Shown piece by piece: positions 46,114 to 55,216 of a stretch of DNA of 64,000 nucleotides. Where the stretch lies: the NCBI GenBank assembly GCA_021811105.1, contig JAJZPM010000006.1, forward strand, positions 1-64,000. Direction: 5' to 3'. Origin of the DNA: Nitrospirota bacterium (GTDB lineage: Bacteria; Nitrospirota; Thermodesulfovibrionia; Thermodesulfovibrionales; UBA6898). A program made the position numbers and the translations under genes. Numbering within the stretch: position 1 is the stretch's first letter; every line of letters starts with the position of its first letter. Below the pieces are notes generated by a model. That model had not been told where the DNA came from. It ran no database searches and saw nothing but the letters and a program-made list of their open reading frames with translations.

Positions 46114-49100
46114 CTATTCCACGGCCTTCGGCAGTTCCCTCTTCTTCCAGATCTTGTAAATTGCAGGGTAAATCGTAAGCTCGAGTATCTCGGAGGTGAT
46201 GACGCCCCCGATCATGGGGGCCGCGATCCTCTTCATCACATCAGACCCCGCCCCATGACTGAACATGATCGGGATAAGACCCGCCAGGATCACCCCGACG
46301 GTCATGAGCTTCGGCCTGATCCTCTTCACCGCGCCGTGCATGATCGCCTCGTCGAGGTCGGCCACGGTATTCATCCGGCCCTGCTTCTTCCACTCCTCGT
46401 GCGCCAGGTCCAGATAGAGCAGCATCACGACTCCTGTCTCGGCGTCGAGCCCGGCAAGGGCGATCATCCCGACCCATACCGCGATGCTCATATTGTAGTG
46501 CAGCAGATACAGCAGCCAGAACGATCCGACAAGCGAGAAAGGAACCGCCAGCATAACGATGAAGGACTTAGTGACAGACTTCGTGTTGAAGTATAGAAGC
46601 ACGAAAATGATGAGGACCGTAAGGGGAATCACCAGCTTAAGCCGCTCGTGCGTCTTGACGAGGTATTCGTACTCCCCGGACCATTCGAGCCTGTAGCCTT
46701 CCGGGAGTTTTACGGCAGCGGCGACTTTTTCCTGGGCCTTCTTCACATAGCCGCCGACGTCTCCGCCAGAATAATCGATATAGACATAATTGGCGAGCAG
46801 ACCTTCCTCGCTCTTGATCGAGGTGGGACCCTTCACGATCCGGACGTCTGCGATCTCTCCGAGCGGGACATTGGCGGACGCCTCTGCGGGCGCCGGTCCG
46901 GCCATCATTTCTTTCCCGACACCTCCCGCGCCGCCTCCCGCGGGCCTCACGGGCACGAGGACCCGTTTTATCTTTGCGATATTATTCCGCAGCTCCCTCA
47001 TGTATCTTACGTCCACCGGATAGCGCTCCCTGCCCTCTACTGTGACCGTGATATTCATGCCGCCCAGGGCCGTCTGTATCACGTCCTGCACATCGTCGAC
47101 GGACAGCCCGTAGCGGGCTATCTCGTCACGCTTCGGTGTAATATCGAGAAAATATCCGGTCATGACCCTCTCGGCATAGGCAGACCTCGTGCCGGGGATG
47201 TTTTTGACAGCGTCCTCTACCTCCTTCGACACCTTTGCGAGTTCTTCCAGTCTCGGACCGATCACCTTCACCCCTGCATTCGTCCTTATGCCGGTAGCGT
47301 TCATGTCTATCCTTGCCTTGATCGGCATCGTGAAGGAATTCGCGACGCCCGGGATCTGGAGCGTGTCGTTCATCTCGTTCTTGAGCTTCTCGACGGTCAT
47401 GCCCTTGCGCCATGCCGACCGCGGCAGTTCTTTCTTGATGCCTAACCAATATAGAAGCCTATCCGTGATTGACGGCCGCTCGTCCGGCTTGAGGTTCACG
47501 ACAGTCTCAAACATCTCGATAGGCGCAGGGTCGGTGGCGGTATCGGCCCTCCCTGCTTTCCCGAAGACCTGAGAGATCTCAGGTATAGTCATGAGAAGCT
47601 TGTCCTGAAGCTGAAGAAGCCGGGAGGCGAGAGAAACAGAAATCCCCGGCACGGTGACCGGCATATAAAAGAGCGTCCCCTCATAGAGCGGGGGCATGAA
47701 TTCCGAGCCGAGCTTTTTGACCGGAAATACCGTCAGCGTCATGATCACTACCGCAAGAACAATGATCAGCCAGCTGTGCTTGAGAGAAAAATGGACCCTC
47801 GGTTTATAGAGCTTCCCAAGGAAGTTGACGATCGGGTTTTCGGACTCGGGTTTGATGTTCCCGCGGATAAAGAGCGACATCAGGACCGGGGTAAGCGTGA
47901 TTGCAAGGAACGAAGCGAAGAGCATCGCGAAGGTCTTGGTAAAGGCAAGGGGTTTGAAGAGCCTTCCGGCCTGCGACTCGAGCGTAAAGACGGGCAGGAA
48001 CCCGACGGTGATCACGAGAAGAGAAAAAAAGAGCGAAGGCCCTACCTCCTTTGCCGCGTCGATGATCACGTCAAGCCTGCTGCACCTCTTCCTTCCATCG
48101 CAGATCCATTCCTCCATTTTCTTGTGAGCGTTTTCGACCATGATGATGGAGGCGTCTACCATCGCGCCGATTGCGATCGCGATGCCGCCGAGGCTCATGA
48201 TGTTGGAGGTCACGCCGAGGTAATACATGCAGATAAAGGAGATGACTATCGCGACCGGAAGGGTCAGGATCACCACAAGCGCGCTCGGGAGATGGAAGAG
48301 GAAGATGAGACAGACGACGCTCACCGCGATCGAGAGTTTTATGATCTCCTCCTTCAGCGTGTCGATAGACTTATGGATGAGGTCGGACCGGTCGTAGGTA
48401 ACGACGATCCTCACGCCCTTCGGCAGCGACGGCTGAATATCCTTTGCGATCTTTTCCTTCACCCGGTCAATGACGTTCAGGACGTTCTCTCCGAAACGGA
48501 CGACGACGATCCCCCCGGCTACCTCTCCCTTGCCGTCGAGTTCCGCAACTCCTCTCCTTATGTCCGGGCCGAGCTGCACACGGCCGACGTCGCGCACGTA
48601 GATCGGCGTGCCGTTTCCGTTTGTGCCGACCACGATGTCCTCTATATCCCTGATGCTCTTGATATACCCGCGGCCACGCACCATGTATTCGGCGCCGGAG
48701 AACTCCACGACCCTGCCTTCCACATCCTTGTTGCCGGCCCGCACCGCATCGACGACCTTCATGATGGGAATATTGTAGGCGGCAAGACGGTTCGGATCGA
48801 CGTTCACCTGGTACTGTTTTACAAACCCGCCCACGGAAGCCACCTGGGAGACGCCGGGCACGCTTTCGAGCGCGAGCTTGATGTTCCAGTCCTGGATGGA
48901 CCTCAGCTGCCAAAGATTATGCCCGCCCGTGTCGTCGACTACGGCGTACTCGAAACCCCATCCGATGCTCGTCGCATCAGGACCGAGCACTGGGGTCACA
49001 CCGGGAGGCAGCTTGCCTTTCACCGAATCGATATATTCGAGCACACGGCTCCGGGCCCAGTAGATGTCCGTGCCCTCGTCGAAGATGATATAGATGAAGG

Positions 49101-49371
49101 AACTCCCGAGAAAGGAAAATCCCCGGACCGCCTGGACCCTCGGCGCTGCAAGAAGCGTCGAGGTGATCGGATAGGTGACCTGGTTTTCGACAAGGTCGGG
49201 ACTTCTGCCCGGCCAGTCGGTGAAGATGATCACCTGCGTGTCGCTGAGGTCGGGTATCGCATCGAGAGGGATGTTCCTGAGCGCCCATATCCCCCACAGC
49301 AGGAGAAAGCCGACCATCAGGAAGATGATAAACTTGTTCCTCACACTGTATTCGATGATCTTCGAAATCAT
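46114..49371 (-). CDS. cusA: Heavy-metal RND efflux pump, CusA-like
   Basis: A 1085-residue HME-type RND pump for Cu(I)/Ag(I). It starts MISKIIEYSVRNKFIIFLM, and IPLDAIPDLSDTQVII is the HME hallmark. Helix 4 has IAIGAMVDASIIMVENAH. The three CusA substrate Met positions have counterparts: Met in FYMPVTVPGIS, in DPAPIEMFETVV and in KARIDMNATG, which argues for Cu(I)/Ag(I) over Zn/Co. It forms a pump with the adaptor and channel encoded upstream, though a short gene relic separates it from cusB. Confidence 0.93.
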   Translation of the reverse strand: MISKIIEYSVRNKFIIFLMVGFLLLWGIWALRNIPLDAIPDLSDTQVIIFTDWPGRSPDLVENQVTYPITSTLLAAPRVQAVRGFSFLGSSFIYIIFDEGTDIYWARSRVLEYIDSVKGKLPPGVTPVLGPDATSIGWGFEYAVVDDTGGHNLWQLRSIQDWNIKLALESVPGVSQVASVGGFVKQYQVNVDPNRLAAYNIPIMKVVDAVRAGNKDVEGRVVEFSGAEYMVRGRGYIKSIRDIEDIVVGTNGNGTPIYVRDVGRVQLGPDIRRGVAELDGKGEVAGGIVVVRFGENVLNVIDRVKEKIAKDIQPSLPKGVRIVVTYDRSDLIHKSIDTLKEEIIKLSIAVSVVCLIFLFHLPSALVVILTLPVAIVISFICMYYLGVTSNIMSLGGIAIAIGAMVDASIIMVENAHKKMEEWICDGRKRCSRLDVIIDAAKEVGPSLFFSLLVITVGFLPVFTLESQAGRLFKPLAFTKTFAMLFASFLAITLTPVLMSLFIRGNIKPESENPIVNFLGKLYKPRVHFSLKHSWLIIVLAVVIMTLTVFPVKKLGSEFMPPLYEGTLFYMPVTVPGISVSLASRLLQLQDKLLMTIPEISQVFGKAGRADTATDPAPIEMFETVVNLKPDERPSITDRLLYWLGIKKELPRSAWRKGMTVEKLKNEMNDTLQIPGVANSFTMPIKARIDMNATGIRTNAGVKVIGPRLEELAKVSKEVEDAVKNIPGTRSAYAERVMTGYFLDITPKRDEIARYGLSVDDVQDVIQTALGGMNITVTVEGRERYPVDVRYMRELRNNIAKIKRVLVPVRPAGGGAGGVGKEMMAGPAPAEASANVPLGEIADVRIVKGPTSIKSEEGLLANYVYIDYSGGDVGGYVKKAQEKVAAAVKLPEGYRLEWSGEYEYLVKTHERLKLVIPLTVLIIFVLLYFNTKSVTKSFIVMLAVPFSLVGSFWLLYLLHYNMSIAVWVGMIALAGLDAETGVVMLLYLDLAHEEWKKQGRMNTVADLDEAIMHGAVKRIRPKLMTVGVILAGLIPIMFSHGAGSDVMKRIAAPMIGGVITSEILELTIYPAIYKIWKKRELPKAVE

Positions 49372-49529
49372 TTATTGGTGACTGGGGATTGGGACTTAGG
49401 GTTTAGTTTAGAGACAAGGCTGCGAATCTGTTTGCCGAGTATATCTATGCGCTGAACAATAACATCACGCGTGCCTTCATTCATATATCCAAGTTCATCT
49501 GCGATAATTATCACCTGTTTTGTCGTTTC
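49368..49529 (-). pseudogene. C-terminal relic of a four-helix-bundle (23S rRNA intervening-sequence type) protein
   Basis: The frame reads TTKQVIIIADELGYMNEGTRD, then IDILGKQIRSLVSKLNPKSQSPVTNK-stop, the last helix of S23-type four-helix-bundle proteins with their usual PKSQ tail. Upstream the frame breaks into GGTTAGGGATTGGGG-like repeats. The TGA overlaps the cusA ATG. It is an insertion remnant inside the cus operon. Confidence 0.6.
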
Positions 49530-49561
49530 CAACCCCTAACCCCCAATCCCTAATATCTGTC

Positions 49562-50794
49562 TTAGTGTTTATGCCCGCTCAGCGGCACCACACCCTGCAG
49601 CTGGGCCTCGGAATCGATAAGGAACGTGGCTGCCGAGGCGACCTTTTCGCCCGCCTTGAGTCCCTTCAGTACCTCTGCCATCCCTTCAGCCCTGACCCCA
49701 AGCAACACCTCCCGCGGCTCGAAGTTACCCTCGCCCCTGTCGACATAAACGATCTGGCGGGTGCCGGTATCGATCACCGCGTTGTCAGGGACCGAAAGCT
49801 TCTTTCCGAGACCGATCTTCACCTCGACGTTCGTGTACATCTGCGGCTTGAGCCGCCCCCCGAAATTTGGGACCTCGAACCTCACTTTTGCGGTCCTCGT
49901 CTGACCGGAAATGGTTGGGTAGACATAGTCGATGCGCGAAGAGAATTCCTTGCCGGGAAAATAGCTGAGGGAGATCGTCGCCCTTTCGCCCGGCTTCACC
50001 AGCGAAAGTTCGTATTCGTAGAAGTCCGCGATAATCCAGAGTGTCGACAGGTCCGCCAGATCAAAAAGCTTTTCTCCCGGCATCACCTTCATCCCCTGGA
50101 GCGCCGCCTTCTGGACCACGTAGCCGTTCGCAGGGCTGTAGACTGTTAGGGTCCTTACAGGCTTACCGGTCTCCTCAATCTTCTTTATCTGTGCCTCGCT
50201 TATGTCCCACAGCCTCAATCTCTGTTTTGCCGCCTCGACGAGCGCATCGGCATCACCTTTCAGCATGCCTGTCATGCCCTCGTACTTCACGTCGCTGGCC
50301 TTCCCCTGTCCCGCCCATTTTAACACGTTGATAAACTCCTGCTGCGTCGCCACAAGTTCCGGGCTGTAGATCTCCGCCAAAGGCTCTCCCTTTTTCACAT
50401 ACTTGCCGTTGTAATCGACATAGAGCTTCTCGATCCAGCCCTCGAATTTCGTATTGACCGTTGATAGCCTTCTTTCGTCATAGTCCACGATCCCCACGGT
50501 CCTGATCACCTCGGTGAGAGGTCTCACCTTCACCTCGACGGTCTTCACCCCTATCAGTTGCTGCTTATCGGACGATATCTCGATGGTAGGCACCTCTTCC
50601 TCTTCGTCGACTGCAGTGTCCTGCGGCGCTGCATTCTTAGCCTTTTCTGCCGGCGCAGCTTGCGGCCCCGGTGAAACCTGCGCCCTCGGCACGGTCTTCT
50701 TGTTTTTCTGGCCGAACCCTGAATTCGACAGAGAAAAAATCAATCCTGCGGCAATGGCCACTGCCGCTATGACTATCAGATGACCTTTTTTCAT
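49562..50794 (-). CDS. cusB: Metal efflux periplasmic adaptor, CusB-like
   Basis: A 410-residue membrane-fusion protein with an N-terminal anchor (HLIVIAAVAIAAGLIFSL), a Pro/Ala-rich linker of about 40 residues, then barrel-sandwich halves around a short helical hairpin: VDYDERRLSTVNTKFEGWIEKLYVDYNGKYVKKGEPL and YSPANGYVVQKAALQGMKVMPGEKLF. The DADALVEAAKQRLRLWDIS hairpin is typical of CusB. ATG overlaps the cusC stop (ATGA). It ends in SGHKH, which could bind metal. Confidence 0.93.
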   Translation of the reverse strand: MKKGHLIVIAAVAIAAGLIFSLSNSGFGQKNKKTVPRAQVSPGPQAAPAEKAKNAAPQDTAVDEEEEVPTIEISSDKQQLIGVKTVEVKVRPLTEVIRTVGIVDYDERRLSTVNTKFEGWIEKLYVDYNGKYVKKGEPLAEIYSPELVATQQEFINVLKWAGQGKASDVKYEGMTGMLKGDADALVEAAKQRLRLWDISEAQIKKIEETGKPVRTLTVYSPANGYVVQKAALQGMKVMPGEKLFDLADLSTLWIIADFYEYELSLVKPGERATISLSYFPGKEFSSRIDYVYPTISGQTRTAKVRFEVPNFGGRLKPQMYTNVEVKIGLGKKLSVPDNAVIDTGTRQIVYVDRGEGNFEPREVLLGVRAEGMAEVLKGLKAGEKVASAATFLIDSEAQLQGVVPLSGHKH

Positions 50795-52089
50795 CGCATT
50801 TGTCCTCCCGGCCCGGTGCCTCCCGTGACCGCTTCGATCCTGGCTATCGCCTTTTCCCTCTCGGAGAATTGTCCCCAGTACAGGGTCTCATATTCAAGGA
50901 GCGCCTTGAGTCTAGATATGACCGTGAGCGCGTCCACCTTGCCGGTAACGTACCCGGAAAGGGCCGAATCGAAATCCTGATATGTCTTGGGGATCAGACC
51001 GTTCTTATACAGGTCCATAAGTTTTTCCGCAGTCCTGACCATGGAATAGTTGTCCCTGATGCCCGAGGCGATCAACAGTTTCGTCGCTTCGAGCTCGTTC
51101 TTGGCCCCGACCTGCAGCGCCTCGGCCTCGAAAACGCCCTGTCTCTGCTTTGTCTTGTAATAGAGAGGGATATTGATCGCCGTCCTGAGCGCCCACATGT
51201 CCATAAAGGGCCCGCCCTTTTTGTCATATTCGGCGGAAACGGTAAAATCAGGATAATATTCCTTCTTGGCGAGCAGGACCTTCACCCGGGAGGCGGCGAC
51301 CATCCTCTCTTTCGCCTTGATCTCCGGAGACCTTTCATAAGCGCTCATCAGAAGCCTGTCCATGCTTTCTTCGTACGGGCGGTATGCGGGCTCGACCGGC
51401 CTTCCGAGCGGCGTGTTCACGTCCCTTCCGACAGTCGTATTGAGCATCGCCTCGGTCGACTGGATCTTCTGCCTGAACATCTCCTCTTTCTCGAGGAGCA
51501 TATATTTTTCGGCCTGGGCCATCAGGACCTCCTGTTGTGAGCCTTTTCCCGAGGAGTATCGCGCAAGCGCAGCGTCTTCGATCTGTGAGAAGAGGGCCGT
51601 TTTCGCTCTGACCAGCTCAAGGTCCTTGTAGGCGAGAAGGAGATCGTAATAAAGCTCCTTCACTTTCGCCGCAATCCGCAGCCTTGTCGACAGATGAAGA
51701 TCGCCAAAGGTCTCTGCGTCCCTAGACGCGGCATCTTCTTTTAATCCCAGTTTACCCGGAAACGGAAACAGCTGAGACGCCGAGAACATCCAGGCGGACA
51801 TGAGGGTCTCTCCGTAGGAATACCGGTCGAACCCCTCGTTTTGGTAGCCGACCATGAACATGGGGTCCGGCAGGCTCTTAGCCTGGGGTATTCTGAACCG
51901 CGCCGCATCGGCCCTCGCCTCCGATGCGAGCACTTCGGGACTGTTCTTCAGCGCCTCATCGATCAGAGGTTGAAGCTCCAGATTTTCAGCGGCACGTGCC
52001 GGACCGCCGAGGAGGAAGATACAGGCAAGGAGGACGGCTGCCCAGTGCGGCAGAAGCCGCTTCCCGAGAGTCCTTCGGCTGAGTGCCAT
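50791..52089 (-). CDS. cusC: Metal efflux outer-membrane channel, TolC family (CusC-like)
   Basis: A 432-residue TolC-family protein with a cleavable signal (AAVLLACIFLLGGPARAAE). Two repeats of long helices and strands: LKNSPEVLASEARADAARFRIPQAKSLPDPMF and YERSPEIKAKERMVAASRVKVLLAKKEYYPDFTVS. The absence of a lipobox differs from E. coli CusC. It starts the cusCBA run and overlaps cusB. Confidence 0.9.
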   Translation of the reverse strand: MALSRRTLGKRLLPHWAAVLLACIFLLGGPARAAENLELQPLIDEALKNSPEVLASEARADAARFRIPQAKSLPDPMFMVGYQNEGFDRYSYGETLMSAWMFSASQLFPFPGKLGLKEDAASRDAETFGDLHLSTRLRIAAKVKELYYDLLLAYKDLELVRAKTALFSQIEDAALARYSSGKGSQQEVLMAQAEKYMLLEKEEMFRQKIQSTEAMLNTTVGRDVNTPLGRPVEPAYRPYEESMDRLLMSAYERSPEIKAKERMVAASRVKVLLAKKEYYPDFTVSAEYDKKGGPFMDMWALRTAINIPLYYKTKQRQGVFEAEALQVGAKNELEATKLLIASGIRDNYSMVRTAEKLMDLYKNGLIPKTYQDFDSALSGYVTGKVDALTVISRLKALLEYETLYWGQFSEREKAIARIEAVTGGTGPGGQMR

Positions 52090-52116
52090 TACGCGCCGTC
52101 CCCCCGCATAACCGGC

Positions 52117-52509
52117 CTACTGCACGTCGACGCTGAACTTCACAGTCGACATCTTACCGCCATGTCTCACCTTCACCGCTACGCTCCATGAACCGCTCAT
52201 CGAGAAATTCATCTTCGCCTTATATAAGCTGCCATCCAGTGTCGTCGTTGTCTTATAGTTCATCGCCGGCATACCGGGCATCGCGGGCATCGAATAGTCG
52301 ACGAGCACCTTCGCGTCAGTCACTGCCTTTCCTGCAGCGTCCTTTACAATAACCGTGACATTATTGTCGCCGCCCGCAACCGGGGGGTTTTTGTCGAGAG
52401 TCACGGTCACCTCATACCCTCCGACCTTCTTCGTCACCTCGTAATTCTTAGCATATGCAACGCCTGCTGCCAGAATCATCATTACCGCAAATATCAGAAT
52501 CCTCTTCAT
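52117..52509 (-). CDS. FixH/YtkA-like periplasmic protein with Met-rich motif
   Basis: A 130-residue protein with signal peptide (MKRILIFAVMMILAAGVAYA) and a single Ig-like YtkA/FixH domain: GYEVTVTLDKNPPVAGGDNNVTVIVKD and SGSWSVAVKVRHGGKMSTVKF. The loop SMPAMPGMPAMNYKT has four Met in a pattern typical of periplasmic copper-binding proteins. AAAGGAGAG precedes the ATG. It leads the cusCBA operon by 27 bases and probably delivers or buffers copper. Confidence 0.85.
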   Translation of the reverse strand: MKRILIFAVMMILAAGVAYAKNYEVTKKVGGYEVTVTLDKNPPVAGGDNNVTVIVKDAAGKAVTDAKVLVDYSMPAMPGMPAMNYKTTTTLDGSLYKAKMNFSMSGSWSVAVKVRHGGKMSTVKFSVDVQ

Positions 52510-52529
52510 TAACGTTCTCTCCTTTACTT

Positions 52530-52631
52530 TTATCGTCTGAATTCTTTTTCGACAGTCTCTTTGACCTTCTTCACGGAATACCCTTGTTTGTACAGCTCGA
52601 AGGCCCGCAGGGCCTCCCCAAGACAAATGTC
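52530..52631 (-). pseudogene. Relic of a small CCxxA-type (PCYCGC-like) protein
   Basis: The frame after an in-frame TGA reads DICLGEALRAFELYKQG then YSVKKVKETVEKEFRR-stop, like the C-terminal end of small secreted proteins with a C-x-C-C start and a Y-K-x-G-x-S-x-x-x-I/V-K ending. There is no start codon or signal peptide, so it appears 5'-truncated. It stops 21 bases before the Met-rich protein start. Confidence 0.4.
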
Positions 52632-52756
52632 TCACATCAAAGCGTTGTTGTCAACGCGTCTCTCACCTCCCCCGGATTTCGTTTATTCTACTAAAATTTA
52701 ACCTAATATTATGAAGAAAATTTGAAATATCGCTAATTTTCGCATTTTTTTAGAAT

Positions 52757-52770
52757 ATGATCCATATCAA
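52757..52770. promoter_or_regulatory. FNR/Dnr-like box
   Basis: On the minus strand TTGATATGGATCAT matches the FNR/Dnr consensus TTGAT-N4-ATCAA at 9 of 10 fixed positions. It lies 62-75 bases before the DUF438/hemerythrin start, in the divergent region with the copper operon. An oxygen- or NO-responsive CRP-family regulator is implied. Confidence 0.55.
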
Positions 52771-52834
52771 TGACAGCAGGCGGACTTCTCGATACAATGG
52801 AATCAGAAGACCGCATAACGAACTGGAGGCCATG

Positions 52835-54286
52835 ATGGAACTGAGCGCAAAAACGAAGATCGATGATCTGCTAAGAAAATATCCCTTCCTGATGGACTAC
52901 TTTATCAGCAAGTCCCCGAAGTTCAAGATGCTCGAAAGCTCTGTGATGAGAAAAACGGTCGCCAAGGTGGCCCCGCTGGCCCACGTCGCTTCAATAGGCG
53001 GCATCGAGATCGGCACCCTTCTTTCGGAGATCGCCGCAGTGATCAGGGAAAAGACAGGAGAGGAAGTTGTGGTCGCGGGGGCCGGGCCGGTTGCGGGAGT
53101 GGAAGCGGACCGGCAGGAGATATTGAAGGGAATCATAAAAGACCTCCACAAGGGCGTCGACATGCCGGTCCTCAAACAGCGATTCCATGAGCTGATCAGG
53201 GACATCGACCCTTCGGAGATCGCAAAGATGGAGCAGAGGCTGATCGAGGAAGGAATGCCGGAGAGCGAGATAAAGCGGCTCTGCGACGTGCATGTTGAGG
53301 TCTTCAGGGAATCCCTCTCGCAACAGGAGGCGCCGACCGTTCCTCCGGGTCATCCCATCCATACGTTCATGAAGGAGAACAGGGCTGCCGAGGATATCAT
53401 CCGCGAAATGACCGGCATAATGGAGACGCTATGCGATTCACCTGACAAGGAGGTCTTCAAACAGCACAGCGAAAAACTCGCCGGACTCGTGGCGAGGCTA
53501 TCAGAAATCAACCTGCATTACCTCAGGAAGGAGAACCAGCTCTTTCCAATCCTCGAACAGCACAACATCTCGGGACCTTCTGAAGTAATGTGGGCGCTCC
53601 ATGACGATATACGCCAGATGTTCAAGTACGCCGGCGAGCAGATTGCCGGCCTTCAGGTGCCGCTAGTATACGGTACGCTGAAATATCTCCTCAAGAGCGT
53701 CAACGACATGATATACAAGGAAGAGCATATCCTCTTCCCGATGGCGAAGGAGATGCTGTCTGACTCCGACTGGGAAAAAGTCAAAAGGGGCGAAGAAGAG
53801 GTCGGCTACGCCTGGATCAGACCGGATACGGGATGGATGCCGCAGGTAGAAGTCCCCCCGGCGGAAAAATCACTCACGGGAACTTTCCCTTTCGACACGG
53901 GCCATCTCACGGTCGAACAGGCGGACCTGATATTAAAACACCTGCCCCTCGACCTTTCCTTCGTAAACGAAGACGACGAGGTCGTCTACTATTCCCGGGG
54001 CAAAGAACGGATATTTCCGAGGAGCCCCGGTGTTATCGGCAGAAAAGTCCAGAACTGCCACCCCCCGAAGAGCTACCACGTGGTGCAGAAGATACTCGAC
54101 GAATTCAGGGCCGGCACGAAAGACGTTGCAAACTTCTGGATACAGATGAAGGGGAAGTTCATACTAATAAAATATTATGCCGTCCGGGACGCGAAGGGAA
54201 ACTATAGGGGAACGCTGGAAGTAAGCCAGGACGTGACGGAGATCAGGAAGCTCGAAGGACAGAAGCGTCTGCTCGACTGGGAATAG
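52835..54286 (+). CDS. DUF1858/DUF438/hemerythrin/PAS protein
   Basis: A protein of about 483 residues. ATG at 52835 (or 52832) follows GGAGG. Domains in order: DUF1858-like (IDDLLRKYPFLMDYFISKSPKFKML), DUF438 (ILKGIIKDLHKGVDMPVLKQRFHELI ... AKMEQRLIEEGMPESEIKRLCD), a hemerythrin-like helical bundle (HPIHTFMKENRAAEDII, HYLRKENQLFPILEQH, ALHDDIRQMF, EEHILFPMAKEML, with diiron His/Glu ligands) and a C-terminal PAS_10 domain ending SQDVTEIRKLEGQ. Such proteins sense or buffer NO or oxygen. The FNR-like box upstream agrees. Confidence 0.9.
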   Translation: MELSAKTKIDDLLRKYPFLMDYFISKSPKFKMLESSVMRKTVAKVAPLAHVASIGGIEIGTLLSEIAAVIREKTGEEVVVAGAGPVAGVEADRQEILKGIIKDLHKGVDMPVLKQRFHELIRDIDPSEIAKMEQRLIEEGMPESEIKRLCDVHVEVFRESLSQQEAPTVPPGHPIHTFMKENRAAEDIIREMTGIMETLCDSPDKEVFKQHSEKLAGLVARLSEINLHYLRKENQLFPILEQHNISGPSEVMWALHDDIRQMFKYAGEQIAGLQVPLVYGTLKYLLKSVNDMIYKEEHILFPMAKEMLSDSDWEKVKRGEEEVGYAWIRPDTGWMPQVEVPPAEKSLTGTFPFDTGHLTVEQADLILKHLPLDLSFVNEDDEVVYYSRGKERIFPRSPGVIGRKVQNCHPPKSYHVVQKILDEFRAGTKDVANFWIQMKGKFILIKYYAVRDAKGNYRGTLEVSQDVTEIRKLEGQKRLLDWE

Positions 54287-54336
54287 AAGGTGCAGGTTTT
54301 CATTTCGATTGCGCAGCGGGCAATTAGGTAAAAGGT

Positions 54337-54522
54337 TCACTTCTTCTTTTTCCAGAAGGAAAGGTCGTCTATCGCCACCTTGAGGAGTTCGCGGGGCGTT
54401 TTCTTCGACATCTCCTTGCACCTGCAGTCTTCCCCTTCGCCCTGCGCCGCCGGTTTCCCGGCTTCGCTCTTCTTCACCGGGCCTTTATCCGGTCCTTTTG
54501 TTCCCCGTCTGTGCTTTGCCAT
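54337..54522 (-). CDS. Small basic protein, unknown
   Basis: A 61-residue, very basic protein with a strong ribosome site (AAAGGAGAGG, 5 bases before ATG). A disordered Lys/Gly/Pro start is followed by CRCKEMSKKTPRELLKVAIDD and LSFWKKKK. The two Cys could bind metal. The ribosome site and the sensible C-terminal helix support a real gene; no function is known to me. Confidence 0.6.
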   Translation of the reverse strand: MAKHRRGTKGPDKGPVKKSEAGKPAAQGEGEDCRCKEMSKKTPRELLKVAIDDLSFWKKKK

Positions 54523-54725
54523 CTCTTCCTCTCCTTTCTTATTTTACCCTGCGCGAACGGAAAGCGGTATCGCGCCCCCCGGAAGGGAGCCTTTTCCCCG
54601 GATTCTCCACATCGGTGCAACAGCCCCTGTTCTTTGGGCCCCGTTGCATTATATTGCCGGACATGCTACCATTCCAAACCGTGACCGCGAAAGGTCGGAC
54701 GCAAGCCGGTCATACCGGAGGTACT

Positions 54726-55208
54726 ATGAAGATCGATTTTACAAAAAAAGAATATCGCGCGCTTCTTGATCTGTTACAGATCGCAGACTGGGTCCTTCAC
54801 GCCCACAAGGCGGAAGAACCCCCGAAAACGAAACTTTACCGCGAACTCGAACAAAAGATATTCTCCTTGGCAAAGGACTTCGGTTACGAGGAACTTGTCG
54901 AACACGCTGCTGCGCAGGACCGTTATTACCCTACCCGGGCGCTCGAGGAAAGCGGCCCGGCCATGGACTTCATTGAGGACTTCGAAGAGGACGCGTTCTG
55001 GTCGCAGCTTGCCAAGCACCTGTCGGAAAGAGACCTTCGCAGGGAAATAGGGGAGCAGCAGTTGGATGCCCTCGACCGCGGAGAACTGTGGGAACTGCTC
55101 GAGGTACACGAGACAAAATATTGGGACGAGTTTCAAAGGCACGGCGTCGAGCGCCTCGAAATCACCGAACATCCCTGGCACGAAACACCGAACATGCCCA
55201 CGGCATAG
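54726..55208 (+). CDS. Conserved hypothetical acidic protein
   Basis: A 160-residue soluble, acidic, helical protein. GGAGGTACT before ATG fixes the start; an upstream in-frame extension is not supported. Features: DFTKKEYRALLDLLQIADWVLHAHK, FGYEELVEHAAAQDRYYPTRALEESG, FIEDFEEDAFWSQLAKHLSERDL and a C-terminal EVHETKYWDEFQRHGVERLEI. I have seen this type of protein as uncharacterised in Nitrospirota and deltaproteobacteria. It converges with the glycerophosphodiesterase, 8 bases away. Confidence 0.75.
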   Translation: MKIDFTKKEYRALLDLLQIADWVLHAHKAEEPPKTKLYRELEQKIFSLAKDFGYEELVEHAAAQDRYYPTRALEESGPAMDFIEDFEEDAFWSQLAKHLSERDLRREIGEQQLDALDRGELWELLEVHETKYWDEFQRHGVERLEITEHPWHETPNMPTA

Positions 55209-55216
55209 GACTCCGT

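Noticed and set aside
47776-49455. 559-codon plus-strand frame antisense to cusA
   Set aside because: It mirrors the conserved cusA gene in a GC-rich region, has no ribosome site, and its product is a charged low-complexity sequence without any motif.
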